A stretch of DNA of 64,000 bases. Origin: Nocardioides lianchengensis (GTDB lineage Bacteria; Actinomycetota; Actinomycetes; Propionibacteriales; Nocardioidaceae). The DNA lies in assembly GCF_900101465.1 (NCBI RefSeq), contig NZ_FMZM01000005.1, positions 225,384-289,383 of the forward strand. Reading direction: 5' to 3'. A model generated the notes under the pieces. That model was not told where the DNA came from and searched no databases. It was given only the letters and a program-made list of their open reading frames with translations. The translations under genes and the position numbers were made by a program. Shown here piece after piece: positions 33,638 to 42,232 of the stretch (the first letter of the stretch is position 1; every line of letters starts with the position of its first letter).

Positions 33638-33756
33638 TGCTCAGCCCTTCTCCGGTCACCCGGACAGAGCCCCCCATGTACTGCTGCGTCCGCGGGGAGT
33701 ACCCGCAGTGGCATCATGGCAAAACCTGGGGGGATCGACCAGGCTCAGGAGGCTCG
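33638..33756. promoter_or_regulatory. Divergent promoter region between the polysaccharide operon and a response regulator
   Basis: 119 bases between divergent starts. I see no clear palindromic operator or strong -35 box. The short divergence makes mutual regulation by the OmpR-type regulator a reasonable hypothesis. Confidence 0.45.
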
Positions 33757-34512
33757 GTGCACTCACGCCAGACCGCAGTGGTCGTCGACGACGACCCGGA
33801 CGTGCGGCTGCTGCTCGCCCACGTGCTGGGGAAGCTCGACCTGGACGTCACCTCGGCCGAGACCGGCGAGGACGGGATCGCCCGGATCCGGGAGGTCGAC
33901 GCCGACCTCGTCACGCTCGACCTGACCCTGCCCGACCTCGACGGCGTCGAGGTCTGCCGGCGGATCCGGGAGTTCAGCGACGCCTACGTCGTGATGATCA
34001 CCGGGCGGGTCGAGGAGGCCGACCGCCTCGTCGGCCTCGACGTGGGCGCCGACGACTACATGACCAAGCCGGTCTCGCCCCGCGAGGTCCGGGCCCGCGC
34101 GGCCGCGCTCCTGCGCCGGCCGCGCCAGCGTCGCGACCCGGCGGCCGAGCCGCCCCCGGCCCCGACCGGCCTGGCCGTGCAGAGCGCCGGGGTCGACGAC
34201 CGGGTGGTCGACGCCGGCGGCGGCCTGGTGCTGGTCCCGGTGCGCCACGTCGCGCTCCTCGACGGCCAGCCGCTGCCGCTGACCCCGACCGAAGTCGACC
34301 TGCTGGCGACCCTCTCCAGCCGGCCCGGCGCGGCCTGGGACCGCGGCGCCCTGGTCCGCGAGGTCTGGGCGGGCGACTTCATCGAGTCCGACTTCCTCGT
34401 CGACGTCCACGTCGCCAGCCTGCGCCGCAAGCTGCGCAAGGCCGGCACCCAGCGCGAGTGGATCAGCACCGTCGCCGGCACCGGCTACCGCTTCGACCGG
34501 GTCGTCGCCTGA
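33757..34512 (+). CDS. OmpR/PhoB-family response regulator
   Basis: 251 residues. The receiver domain shows the acidic pocket VVVDDDPDV, phospho-acceptor Asp in LVTLDLTLPDLDGVEV, and Lys in YMTKPVSPRE. A linker rich in Pro leads to a winged-helix DNA-binding domain (TPTEVDLLATLSSRPG, VDVHVASLRRKLRKAG). The GTG at 33757, with AGGAGG just upstream, is taken as start because it leaves a normal receiver N-terminus; longer readings run through the divergent promoter. No histidine kinase gene is adjacent. Confidence 0.92.
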   Translation: MHSRQTAVVVDDDPDVRLLLAHVLGKLDLDVTSAETGEDGIARIREVDADLVTLDLTLPDLDGVEVCRRIREFSDAYVVMITGRVEEADRLVGLDVGADDYMTKPVSPREVRARAAALLRRPRQRRDPAAEPPPAPTGLAVQSAGVDDRVVDAGGGLVLVPVRHVALLDGQPLPLTPTEVDLLATLSSRPGAAWDRGALVREVWAGDFIESDFLVDVHVASLRRKLRKAGTQREWISTVAGTGYRFDRVVA

Positions 34513-34515
34513 TCC

Positions 34516-35226
34516 TCAGCGGTTCGCGCGGCTCACCGTCAGGCCGACCAGGCGGGCGACCACGAGGGCGACGTACAGGACGCCGGCGAGCATCTCGACC
34601 ATGACCAGTGACCGGGCATGCGGTTCGACCGGGACCACGTCGGAGAGCCCGACGCTGGTGAGGGTCGAGAAGGAGAGGTAGAGCAGCTCGAACCACTCCC
34701 GTTGCGCCGAGGCGTCGGACCCGATGAACGAGCCCGGCCACACCACCTGGGCGGCGGTGAAGACGTAGGCGAAGCCCCAGGCCACGACGGTGAACGCCGC
34801 CCCGGTCGCGTAGAGCTCGTCGGTGGTCACCCGGTCGTCGTGGAAGAGGTAACGGATCATCCCGTAGGAGATGTAGAAGTACAGCGGCGCGTGCAGCAGC
34901 GCGGAGACCAGCACCACCCAGCTCGCGTCGGAGAGCGCCTCGACCATCGTGAAGACCATCGCCGGGACGCCGATCCCCACGGCCACCCACGACAGCGCCG
35001 GCGTACGACGGACCGCCCACAGCGCCGTGCCCACGATCGCCAGCTGCACCACCCCGAACAGCGCGGAGCCGAGCCGGTTGTCGCCCAGGTAGGGGTAGGC
35101 GAGCACGCCGCCCAGCTGGGCGGCCAGCAGCACCGCCGAGGGGTTCTTGCCGAGCACCCGGCGGACCCGGTGCCGCTCGGCGTGCGGGTCGTCGTGCGGC
35201 CCGTAGACCGGCTGGTCGGTGCTCAT
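34516..35226 (-). CDS. Ion channel-like membrane protein (degenerate K+ filter)
   Basis: 236 residues with about five N-terminal membrane helices and a C-terminal helix-pore-helix unit. The pore reads SFSTLTSVGLSDVVP, which resembles the potassium filter T-V-G-Y-G-D but has GLSD in place of GYGD, so selectivity is doubtful. No RCK domain follows. The start overlaps the stop of the DUF1707 gene (ATGA), and the two are likely one transcript; its stop is three bases from the response regulator stop. Confidence 0.8.
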   Translation of the reverse strand: MSTDQPVYGPHDDPHAERHRVRRVLGKNPSAVLLAAQLGGVLAYPYLGDNRLGSALFGVVQLAIVGTALWAVRRTPALSWVAVGIGVPAMVFTMVEALSDASWVVLVSALLHAPLYFYISYGMIRYLFHDDRVTTDELYATGAAFTVVAWGFAYVFTAAQVVWPGSFIGSDASAQREWFELLYLSFSTLTSVGLSDVVPVEPHARSLVMVEMLAGVLYVALVVARLVGLTVSRANR

Positions 35227-35765
35227 GGCCCCAGCTCCCGCTTGCGCTGCTCCTTGGCCTGCTTCTTCTCCAGCCGGCGACGGTGGTTCTCGACGATCTC
35301 GCCGCGCCGCAGCCCGGTCTGCACGAGGTTGATGCCGGTCCCGAGCATCACCCACACCGGCCACGGGTGGGAGCCGGGCCCGGTGGTCAGAATCCAGACC
35401 ACCCAGCAGATCAGGGTGGGCAGCAGGAACGTGCCGAACGCCTCGCGCAGGTCCTTGCGCCAGGCCAGCTCCGCGCGCTGCTGGAGGTCGGACGCTGTCG
35501 CCCGCACCAGATCGGACGCCGGGACCCGGGCGGGCAGGACCGGCAGCAGGTCCGCCACGACCGGGGGCAGCTCGCCCAGGGTCTTGGCGCTCGCGACCGC
35601 CGAGCTGCGCTCGTCGTGCTCCTCGCGGTCGAGGCGGCCCTCGGCGTACGCCTCGCCGAGCGCGCGCTGGACGATCTCGCGCTCGGTGTCCGAGGCGCGC
35701 AGTCCGGCGTACGACGGGTCCCGGGGGTCGTGCGGGAACGACGACCAGAACGAGGCACTGTCCAC
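35223..35765 (-). CDS. DUF1707 (SHOCT-like) domain protein with two membrane helices
   Basis: 180 residues. The N-terminal RASDTEREIVQRALGEAY ... GRLDREEHDERSSAV is the DUF1707 motif common in actinobacterial membrane and regulator-associated proteins. Two hydrophobic helices (TFLLPTLICWVVWILTTG, VWVMLGTGINLVQTGL) and a very basic tail with KKQAKEQRKR follow. Function unknown. Coupled to the downstream channel-like gene. GTG start at 35765; 153 bases separate it from the divergent yrbE4A. Confidence 0.82.
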   Translation of the reverse strand: MDSASFWSSFPHDPRDPSYAGLRASDTEREIVQRALGEAYAEGRLDREEHDERSSAVASAKTLGELPPVVADLLPVLPARVPASDLVRATASDLQQRAELAWRKDLREAFGTFLLPTLICWVVWILTTGPGSHPWPVWVMLGTGINLVQTGLRRGEIVENHRRRLEKKQAKEQRKRELGP

Positions 35766-35859
35766 GGCGGAAACTTAACCTGCCGCCAGGTGTGACGGAC
35801 GCCACGCAGGGGAGTGACTCCGGCAACACGCGGGTAGGAAGGCCTGCGTTGCCGCAAAC

Positions 35860-35873
35860 GAGAACACGTTCTA
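35860..35873 (+). promoter_or_regulatory. KstR operator for the mce4 operon
   Basis: GAGAACACGTTCTA; the inner 12 bases AGAACACGTTCT are a perfect palindrome. It departs from TnnAACnnGTTnnA only at the first base (G for T). It lies 45 bases before the yrbE4A start, the expected place for repression of mce4 in the absence of steroid metabolites. Confidence 0.82.
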
Positions 35874-35918
35874 CTGTGGCCGGGCCGCTCGGGCCAGGTA
35901 CGGATGGGGAGGAGACCG

Positions 35919-36692
35919 ATGGCGTTCAGTGCTGTGTCGGTCATCCGGGGACCCGGAGAGATCGCGGCCATGGTCGTCGAGGTCGTCAAGCGGATCTTTA
36001 CCCGCCCGTTCCAGTTCCGGGAGTTCATCGAGCAGGCCTGGTTCATCACCAGCGTGACGCTGATGCCGACGATCCTGGTCTCCATCCCGTTCGGTGCCGT
36101 CATCTCGCTGCAGGTCGGCAACCTGACCGGCCAGCTCGGTGCCCAGTCGTTCGCCGGGGCGACGGCGGTGCTCGCGGTGGTCCGCGAGGCGGCCCCGATC
36201 GCGGCCGCGCTGATCATCGCGGGGGCCGCCGGCTCGGCGATCTGCTCCGACATGGGCGCCCGCAAGATCCGCGAGGAGATCGACGCGATGGAGGTCCTCG
36301 GCGTCGACCCGCTGGAGCGCCTCGTGGCGCCGCGCGTGCTGGCCACGATGTTCGTCGCACTGATGATCATCGGCATCGTGATCGGCGCCGGCATCGGGGG
36401 CGGCTACTTCTTCACCGTGATCGTCCAGGGCGGCTCGGCCGGTGCCTTCCTCTCCTCGTTCACCGCGCTGGCCAGCCTCACCGACCTCTATATCGCCATC
36501 ATCAAGGCGGTCATCTTCGGCGGCATGGCGGCGATCGTCGGCGCCTACAAGGGCCTCAACGCGGGCGGCGGGCCCAGCGGGGTCGGCCGGGCCGTGAACG
36601 AGTCGGTGATCGTCGCCTTCATGCTGCTGTTCTTCATCAACGCGATCATCACGGCCATCTACTTCCAAGTCGTCCCGCCCCCGGGGTTGTAG
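35919..36692 (+). CDS. yrbE4A: YrbE4A, permease subunit of the Mce4 steroid importer
   Basis: 257 residues, MlaE-family permease with about five or six membrane helices. Characteristic segments are VREAAPIAAALIIAGAAGSAICSDMGARKIREEIDAMEVLG, in which the EExxAL-like loop (EEIDAMEVLG) would contact the ATPase. In Rhodococcus the corresponding proteins are SupA/SupB. The start at 35919 has GGGGAGGAG upstream. It opens an operon of ten same-strand genes (to 46307) and follows a KstR operator. No MceG-type ATPase is encoded here, as usual for mce operons, so it must be elsewhere in the genome. Confidence 0.95.
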   Translation: MAFSAVSVIRGPGEIAAMVVEVVKRIFTRPFQFREFIEQAWFITSVTLMPTILVSIPFGAVISLQVGNLTGQLGAQSFAGATAVLAVVREAAPIAAALIIAGAAGSAICSDMGARKIREEIDAMEVLGVDPLERLVAPRVLATMFVALMIIGIVIGAGIGGGYFFTVIVQGGSAGAFLSSFTALASLTDLYIAIIKAVIFGGMAAIVGAYKGLNAGGGPSGVGRAVNESVIVAFMLLFFINAIITAIYFQVVPPPGL

Positions 36693-36695
36693 GCG

Positions 36696-37535
36696 ATGGC
36701 CAGCATCGGGACGCTCGGAGGCGCCTTCCTCCGCGGACGGCGCCACGCCCTGGAGCAGTACGGCGACCAGCTGCTGTTCTACGTCAAGGCGCTCGCGTGG
36801 ACGCCGCGGGCGATCCGGCGCTACCCGCGCGAGATCACCAACACCCTGGCCGAGGTCACCTTCGGCGCGGGCGGCCTGACCCTGATCGCCGGCACCGTCG
36901 GCGTGATCGCTTTCCTCGCGTTCTTCGCCGGCACCGAGGTCGGCATCCAGGGCTACGCCTCGCTGAGCCAGATCGGCGTGGCCAAGTTCAGCGCGTTCAT
37001 CTCGGCCTACTTCAACACCCGCGAGGTCGCGCCGCTGATCTCCTCGATCGCGCTGGCCGCGACCGTGGGCTGCGGCTACACCGCGCGGCTCGGCGCGATG
37101 CGGATCTCGGAGGAGATCGACGCGCTCGAGGTGATGGGCATCCCGTCGCTGCCGTTCCTGGTGACCACCCGGATGATCGCGGCGTTCATCGCCGTGATCC
37201 CGCTGTACGTCGTCGCGCTGTCCGCGTCGTACCTCTCGCCGCGGCTGATCACGACCTACATCTACGGGCAGTCACCCGGCACCTACGACCACTACTTCCT
37301 GCAGTTCCTGCCGCCCATCGACATGCTCTGGTCGTTCGGCAAGCTGCTGTTCCTGGCCTCCGCGGTGATCCTCATCCACTGCTACTACGGCTACACCGCG
37401 AGCGGCGGTCCGGCCGGCGTCGGCACGGCCGTCGGCAAGGCGATCCGCACCAGCATCGTGACGATCGTGGTCGCCGACTTCTTCCTCAGCTTCGCGATCT
37501 GGGGCTCGACCACGACCGTGCGGATCACGGGGTAG
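36696..37535 (+). CDS. yrbE4B: YrbE4B, second permease subunit
   Basis: 279 residues, MlaE family. The coupling loop reads MRISEEIDALEVMGIPSLP and the helix after NTREVAPLISSIALAATVGCGYTARLGA matches YrbE4A. It starts three bases after the yrbE4A stop. With YrbE4A it should form the inner-membrane channel that accepts sterol from the Mce shaft. Confidence 0.95.
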   Translation: MASIGTLGGAFLRGRRHALEQYGDQLLFYVKALAWTPRAIRRYPREITNTLAEVTFGAGGLTLIAGTVGVIAFLAFFAGTEVGIQGYASLSQIGVAKFSAFISAYFNTREVAPLISSIALAATVGCGYTARLGAMRISEEIDALEVMGIPSLPFLVTTRMIAAFIAVIPLYVVALSASYLSPRLITTYIYGQSPGTYDHYFLQFLPPIDMLWSFGKLLFLASAVILIHCYYGYTASGGPAGVGTAVGKAIRTSIVTIVVADFFLSFAIWGSTTTVRITG

Positions 37536-37542
37536 GCGCGGC

Positions 37543-38850
37543 GTGCTGGTCAACATCCACCACGACAGCAAGCGGGAGCACACCCGCCTGCTGGTGGCCG
37601 GCGTCGTGTTCCTCAGCCTGATCCTGGGGCTCGGCTGGTTCTCGATCGCGGTCTACAACAAGACCTTCGACCGGGTCGTGATGGTCACGATCAAGGCCGA
37701 CCGGGCCGGGCTGCAGCTCTCGAAGTTCGGCGACGTCCGGATCAACGGCGTCCTGGTCGGGCAGGTCCGCGAGGTCGCGCAGGACGGCGAGGAGGCCTCG
37801 ATCCGGGTGGCCCTGGAGCCGGACGCCGCGGCCGAGATCCCGGCCGACGTCAGCGTCGAGATCCTGCCCACTACCCTCTTCGGGCAGAAGTTCATCGCCT
37901 TCGTCCGCCCCCGCTCGGGTGGCGCCGGTGCCCTGGCCGACGGCGACGTGATCCCCTCGGACCGCGTCGAGACCAACGTCGAGCTGAGCCGGATCCTGGC
38001 CGACCTGTTCCCGCTGCTGCGCGCCGTACGACCGGCCGACCTGAACGCCACGCTCAACGCGCTGGCCACCGCGCTCAGCGGCCGTGGGGCCCAGTTGGGC
38101 GAGACCCTCGACGAGCTCGACGGCTACCTCACCGCGATCCGCGGCCACCTGCCCACTCTGCGTCAGGACCTCATCAAGCTCGCCGACGTCGCCGACACCT
38201 ACGACATCGCCGCGCCGGACCTGATCGACGTGCTCGGCAACCTGACGGTCACCAGCAAGACGATCATCGAGAAGCAGCGCGAGCTCGACGTCTTCTTCTC
38301 CGACGTGCAGGGTCTCGCCACCACCTCGACCCGGATCCTGCGCGACAACGAGACCAACCTGATCCGGGTGGGCGAGGTGACCGAGCCGGTGCTGAAGCTG
38401 CTGGCGACGTACTCGCCGGAGTTCCCGTGCCTGATCAAGGGGGCCGCCAAGTACGCACCCCGGCTGGCCGAGACCTTCGAGGGCAACCAGGTCAAGCAGT
38501 ACATCGAGTTCCTGACCCCGCAGTACCGCGCCTACGACGAGCGCGACCTCCCGGAGTACGGCGAGGTCGGGCACGGCCCGTGGTGCTCGGGGCTGCCGGA
38601 CGCGCCGGTGCCGATCGGACCGAACAGCTTCGACGACGGCACCGACCTCGACGACAACCCGCCGACCGGCATCCTGCCCGGGTTCGGGTCCGGTCGGGCC
38701 ACGACCTCCAGCGGCCACGCCGGCAGCCCGGGCGAGCAGGCGATCGTCAACGCCCTGCTCGCGGAGCGCAGCGGCCGGCCGGCCGACAGCTACGGCGCGC
38801 TCGGGTCGCTGCTCTACGGACCGGTCGTCCGGGGCGGTGAGGACTCGTGA
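37543..38850 (+). CDS. mce4A: Mce4A substrate-binding/shaft subunit
   Basis: 435 residues. One N-terminal membrane anchor (about 17-38, LLVAGVVFLSLILGLGWFSIAVY), an MCE domain (about 45-120, KADRAGLQLSKFGDVRINGVLVGQV), a long helical middle (ADLNATLNALATAL, QRELDVFFSDVQ) and a C-terminal region with EFPCLIKG and PWCSGLPD cysteines. Mce proteins form a hexameric helical shaft across the cell wall that carries sterols. GTG start; no strong ribosome site, suggesting coupling to yrbE4B eight bases upstream. Assigned as Mce4A by order and KstR control. Confidence 0.92.
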   Translation: MLVNIHHDSKREHTRLLVAGVVFLSLILGLGWFSIAVYNKTFDRVVMVTIKADRAGLQLSKFGDVRINGVLVGQVREVAQDGEEASIRVALEPDAAAEIPADVSVEILPTTLFGQKFIAFVRPRSGGAGALADGDVIPSDRVETNVELSRILADLFPLLRAVRPADLNATLNALATALSGRGAQLGETLDELDGYLTAIRGHLPTLRQDLIKLADVADTYDIAAPDLIDVLGNLTVTSKTIIEKQRELDVFFSDVQGLATTSTRILRDNETNLIRVGEVTEPVLKLLATYSPEFPCLIKGAAKYAPRLAETFEGNQVKQYIEFLTPQYRAYDERDLPEYGEVGHGPWCSGLPDAPVPIGPNSFDDGTDLDDNPPTGILPGFGSGRATTSSGHAGSPGEQAIVNALLAERSGRPADSYGALGSLLYGPVVRGGEDS

Positions 38851-39995
38851 GCGAGACCCAGGCCCAGGCGGGCGCGGCGCGGCTGCGCAACCGGCGCAAC
38901 GCGGTGACCATCGCCGCAGGCATCAAGCTGGCGATCTTCACCGTGGTCTCGCTCCTGGTCACCGGCCTGCTGGCGGCGATCATGGGCAACGTGGGCTTCG
39001 GCTCCGGCACCGAGTACCAGGCGGTCTTCACCAGCGCCTCGATGCTCGAGAAGGGCGACGACGTCCGGGTCGCCGGCGTCAGCGTCGGCGAGGTCAAGAA
39101 GGTCGAGCACCACGAGCGGAACGGTGCGCTGGTGACGTTCCGGGTCAAGTCCGACGTCCCGCTGACCACCGCCTCGCGCGCCGAGATCCGCTTCCTCAAC
39201 CTGGTGGGCGACCGCTACCTCGCCCTCGAGGAGGGCGCCGCCGACGCGGGCGCGGCGAAGCGGCTGGAGGCGGAGGGGCGGATCCCGGTCGAGCAGACCG
39301 CCCCCGCGCTCGACCTCACGGTGCTGTTCAACGGGTTCCAGCCGCTCTTCCAGGCGCTCAACCCGAAGCAGGTCAACGAGCTGAGCATGAACCTGGTGCA
39401 GGTGCTGCAGGGCGAGGGCGGCACCGTCCAGGGGCTGCTGGCCAAGACGGCGTCGCTCACCACGACCCTGGCCGACCGCGACCAGCTGATCGGCGAGGTC
39501 GTCGACAACCTGGGCCAGACCCTGGAGACCGTCGACAGCCGCCACCAGCAGCTGAGCTCGCTGATCGTCGAGCTGAAGGACTGGATGACCGACCTGGCGA
39601 AGGACCGCGAGACGATCGGCTCGTCGCTGGAGAACGTCAGCGACCTGACCGTCGTGGTGGCCGATCTGCTCCGCGAGGGCCGGCCGATCCTGAAGTCCGA
39701 CGTCGCCGAGCTGCGCAAGCTGGCCTCGCTGCTCAACGAGAAGCAGAACCGCAAGAACCTGGTGGAGCTGCTCGACCGGCTGCCGGAGTCGATGACCGAC
39801 CAGACCCGCACCGGCACCTACGGGTCCTGGTACAGCTACTACGTCTGCGGGTTCTCCGCGCGGATCACGCTGCCGGTCATCAGCGACGTGCCCGGTCTGA
39901 AGGAGATCCAGGCCGCCCTGAACAACCTCGACTTCCACTCGTCCGCCCCGCGCTGCAACGGCGCCACGGAGGAGAACGGGGGAGCCGCTCAGTGA
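38847..39995 (+). CDS. mce4B: Mce4B subunit
   Basis: 382 residues. N-terminal anchor (AGIKLAIFTVVSLLVTGLLAAIMG, about 27-50), MCE domain with SMLEKGDDVRVAGVSVGEVKKVE, then helices (DQLIGEVVDNLGQTLETVDSRHQQL) and a C-terminal YYVCGFSARITLPV cysteine segment. GTG start overlaps the mce4A stop by four bases. Role as one of six different chains in the Mce4 hetero-hexamer is family knowledge. Confidence 0.92.
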   Translation: MSETQAQAGAARLRNRRNAVTIAAGIKLAIFTVVSLLVTGLLAAIMGNVGFGSGTEYQAVFTSASMLEKGDDVRVAGVSVGEVKKVEHHERNGALVTFRVKSDVPLTTASRAEIRFLNLVGDRYLALEEGAADAGAAKRLEAEGRIPVEQTAPALDLTVLFNGFQPLFQALNPKQVNELSMNLVQVLQGEGGTVQGLLAKTASLTTTLADRDQLIGEVVDNLGQTLETVDSRHQQLSSLIVELKDWMTDLAKDRETIGSSLENVSDLTVVVADLLREGRPILKSDVAELRKLASLLNEKQNRKNLVELLDRLPESMTDQTRTGTYGSWYSYYVCGFSARITLPVISDVPGLKEIQAALNNLDFHSSAPRCNGATEENGGAAQ

Positions 39996-40975
39996 GGCGC
40001 TACACCGAGTCCCAGATCCTCCGCCTCGGCGCGATCACCGTCGTGGTGATGCTCGTGGTGATGGCGGCCGCGTTCAACCTGTCCAAGTTCCCCGGTTTCG
40101 GCGGCACGTCGTACTCCGCGGAGTTCCGCGACGCCAGCGGGCTGCGGAAGGGGAACATGGTCCAGGTCGGCGGCATCCGGGTCGGCCGGGTCCAGGCCGT
40201 CGAGCTCGATCAGGACCGGGTCACGGTGCGCTTCGAGGTCGACAACGGCGTCGAGCTCGGCACCGAGAGCAAGGCCTCGGTCGAGGTGCTCAGCCTGCTG
40301 GGCGAGAAGTTCCTCGAGCTGACCCCGGAGGGCCCGGGCGACCTCGACCCGGCGGACACCATCCCGGTCGAGCGGACCAGCTCGGCGTACGACATCGTCG
40401 GCGTCTTCGGCGACCTGACGACGACCACCGAGCGGATCGACACCGACCAGCTCTCGCAGGCCCTCGACGTCGTCGCCGACACCGTCGACGCGGCCAGCCC
40501 CGAGATCGCGGCCAGCCTCGACGGCATCACCCGGCTCTCGCAGACGGTGGCCTCGCGCGACGAGCAGATCCAGGCGCTGCTGCTGAGCTCGCGCGAGGTC
40601 AGCAAGGTCCTCGCCGCCCGCAGCGGTGACGTCGTGGATCTGATGAAGAACGCCGACCTGGTCTTCCGTGAGGTCGAGAAGCGCAAGCGGGCCGTGCACC
40701 GACTGCTCGTCAACGCCCGCAGCCTGGCCGACGAGCTGCGCGGGCTGGCGAAGGACAACCAGGAGCAGCTCGCGCCGGCGCTCGCCGAGGTCGACGACCT
40801 GCTCGGACTGCTGATCGACAAGGAGAAGCAGCTGAAGGCGACCCTGGACGCCCTCGGCCCCTATGTCTCCATCCTGAGCAACATCATCGGCACCGGGCCG
40901 TGGTTCGACGCCTACGCATCGAACCTGCTCGCGATCCCCACGGGCGAGTTCCTGCCCGGGCCGCTGGAGGACTGA
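39992..40975 (+). CDS. mce4C: Mce4C subunit
   Basis: 327 residues. Anchor at about 10-32 (LGAITVVVMLVVMAAAFNL), MCE domain ASGLRKGNMVQVGGIRVGRVQAVELD, then a helical region ending FDAYASNLLAIPTGEFLPG. GTG start overlaps the mce4B stop (GTGA). It lacks the extended low-complexity tails of Mce4D and Mce4E. Confidence 0.92.
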   Translation: MRRYTESQILRLGAITVVVMLVVMAAAFNLSKFPGFGGTSYSAEFRDASGLRKGNMVQVGGIRVGRVQAVELDQDRVTVRFEVDNGVELGTESKASVEVLSLLGEKFLELTPEGPGDLDPADTIPVERTSSAYDIVGVFGDLTTTTERIDTDQLSQALDVVADTVDAASPEIAASLDGITRLSQTVASRDEQIQALLLSSREVSKVLAARSGDVVDLMKNADLVFREVEKRKRAVHRLLVNARSLADELRGLAKDNQEQLAPALAEVDDLLGLLIDKEKQLKATLDALGPYVSILSNIIGTGPWFDAYASNLLAIPTGEFLPGPLED

Positions 40976-40978
40976 GTC

Positions 40979-42232
40979 ATGGCACGGATCAACCGACGAG
41001 CGCTCGCGGGAGGCGTGGCGGTGCTGCTGCTGGCGGCGACGTTCTTCACCGTCCGCCAGCCCGAGGAGACCCGCACGGTCACGGCGCACTTCCCGCGGGC
41101 GGTGAGCATCTACGAGGGCAGTGAGGTGCGGATCCTCGGCGTGAACGTCGGCCGGGTCACCGCGGTGGTGCCGGAGGGCAACTCGGTGCGGGTCGAGATG
41201 GAGTACGACGCCGAGGTCGACGTCCCCGCGGACGCCAAGGCCGCGATCGTCACCCCGACCCTGGTCTCGGACCGCTTCGTGCAGCTGACCCCGGCGTACA
41301 CGGACGGTGACGAGGTGATGGCCGACGGCGCCGACATCGCGCTGCCCGACACCGGGGTGCCGGTCGAGCTGGACCGGATCTACGCCAGCCTGCGCGACCT
41401 GTCGCACGCGCTGGGCCCCAACGGCGTGAACGCGGACGGGACGCTCGACAACCTGCTCCGCGCCGGCGCCGACGGCCTGGAGGGCAACGGCGCGGCCGGC
41501 AACGAGATGATCCGCGAGCTGTCGCGCGCCGCGGAGACCTTCGGCCAGGGCGCCGGCCCGCTCTTCGACACCGTGACCGAGCTGGCCACCTTCACCGGGA
41601 CGCTCGCCGAGAACGACCGCCTGGTACGGGCCTTCATGAAGGACCTCGCCGGGGTGTCCTCCGCGCTGGTGACCGAGCGCACCGAGCTGCAGGCCGCGCT
41701 GCGGTCGGTCGCCCGCGCCGTCAGCACCGTCGAGTCCTTCGTACGCGACAACCGCAAGGCGCTGGTGGGCGACGTCAGGCAGCTCACCCGGGTGATGAAG
41801 ACGATCAACTCCGAGCGGGACAGCATCGACACCGCGCTGCGCGTCGCGCCGGTCGCGATCGGCAACCTGACGGTCGCCTACAACAACCAGACCGGCACCA
41901 TCGGCTCCCGGATCGGCATCGGCGGCAACGTCTGGGACGCCGACGGCTTCCTGTGCGCCGTGGTCCAGCAGTCCGAGCTGTCGCGGGCGCTCAAGGACGT
42001 CACCTGCGACCTCTTCGAGCAGCTGCTGGAGCCGGTCACCGGCAACCTGCCCTTCATCCCGCCCGGCCAGGACGGCCGCGAGGCGGCCGGCGCGAAGGGC
42101 GCGAAGGGCGCGAAGGGCGCGAAGGGAACGCCCGGGCCCGAGCAGCCGGCCGAGGACCCCGCACTCGACCAGAGCCGCTACCTCAGCGTCGACGACCCCA
42201 CGCTGGCCGGACTGCTGGGAGGCACCCCGTGA
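40979..42232 (+). CDS. mce4D: Mce4D subunit with a (Gly-Ala-Lys)4 tail repeat
   Basis: 417 residues. Anchor near residues 9-22, MCE domain AVSIYEGSEVRILGVNVGRVTAV, helical region (SRAAETFGQGAGPLFDTVTEL) and a Cys pair (FLCAVVQQSE, DVTCDLFEQLL). The C-terminal tail carries four perfect GAK units (residues 371-382) encoded by a 9-base tandem repeat. Starts three bases after mce4C stop with no spacer for a strong ribosome site, so coupling is likely. Confidence 0.92.
   Translation: MARINRRALAGGVAVLLLAATFFTVRQPEETRTVTAHFPRAVSIYEGSEVRILGVNVGRVTAVVPEGNSVRVEMEYDAEVDVPADAKAAIVTPTLVSDRFVQLTPAYTDGDEVMADGADIALPDTGVPVELDRIYASLRDLSHALGPNGVNADGTLDNLLRAGADGLEGNGAAGNEMIRELSRAAETFGQGAGPLFDTVTELATFTGTLAENDRLVRAFMKDLAGVSSALVTERTELQAALRSVARAVSTVESFVRDNRKALVGDVRQLTRVMKTINSERDSIDTALRVAPVAIGNLTVAYNNQTGTIGSRIGIGGNVWDADGFLCAVVQQSELSRALKDVTCDLFEQLLEPVTGNLPFIPPGQDGREAAGAKGAKGAKGAKGTPGPEQPAEDPALDQSRYLSVDDPTLAGLLGGTP
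42089..42124 (+). repeat. Four tandem copies of GGCGCGAAG in mce4D
   Basis: Perfect 9-base unit repeated four times in frame, encoding Gly-Ala-Lys each time. Perfect nucleotide identity of all copies points to recent slippage and a potentially length-variable tail. Confidence 0.92.
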
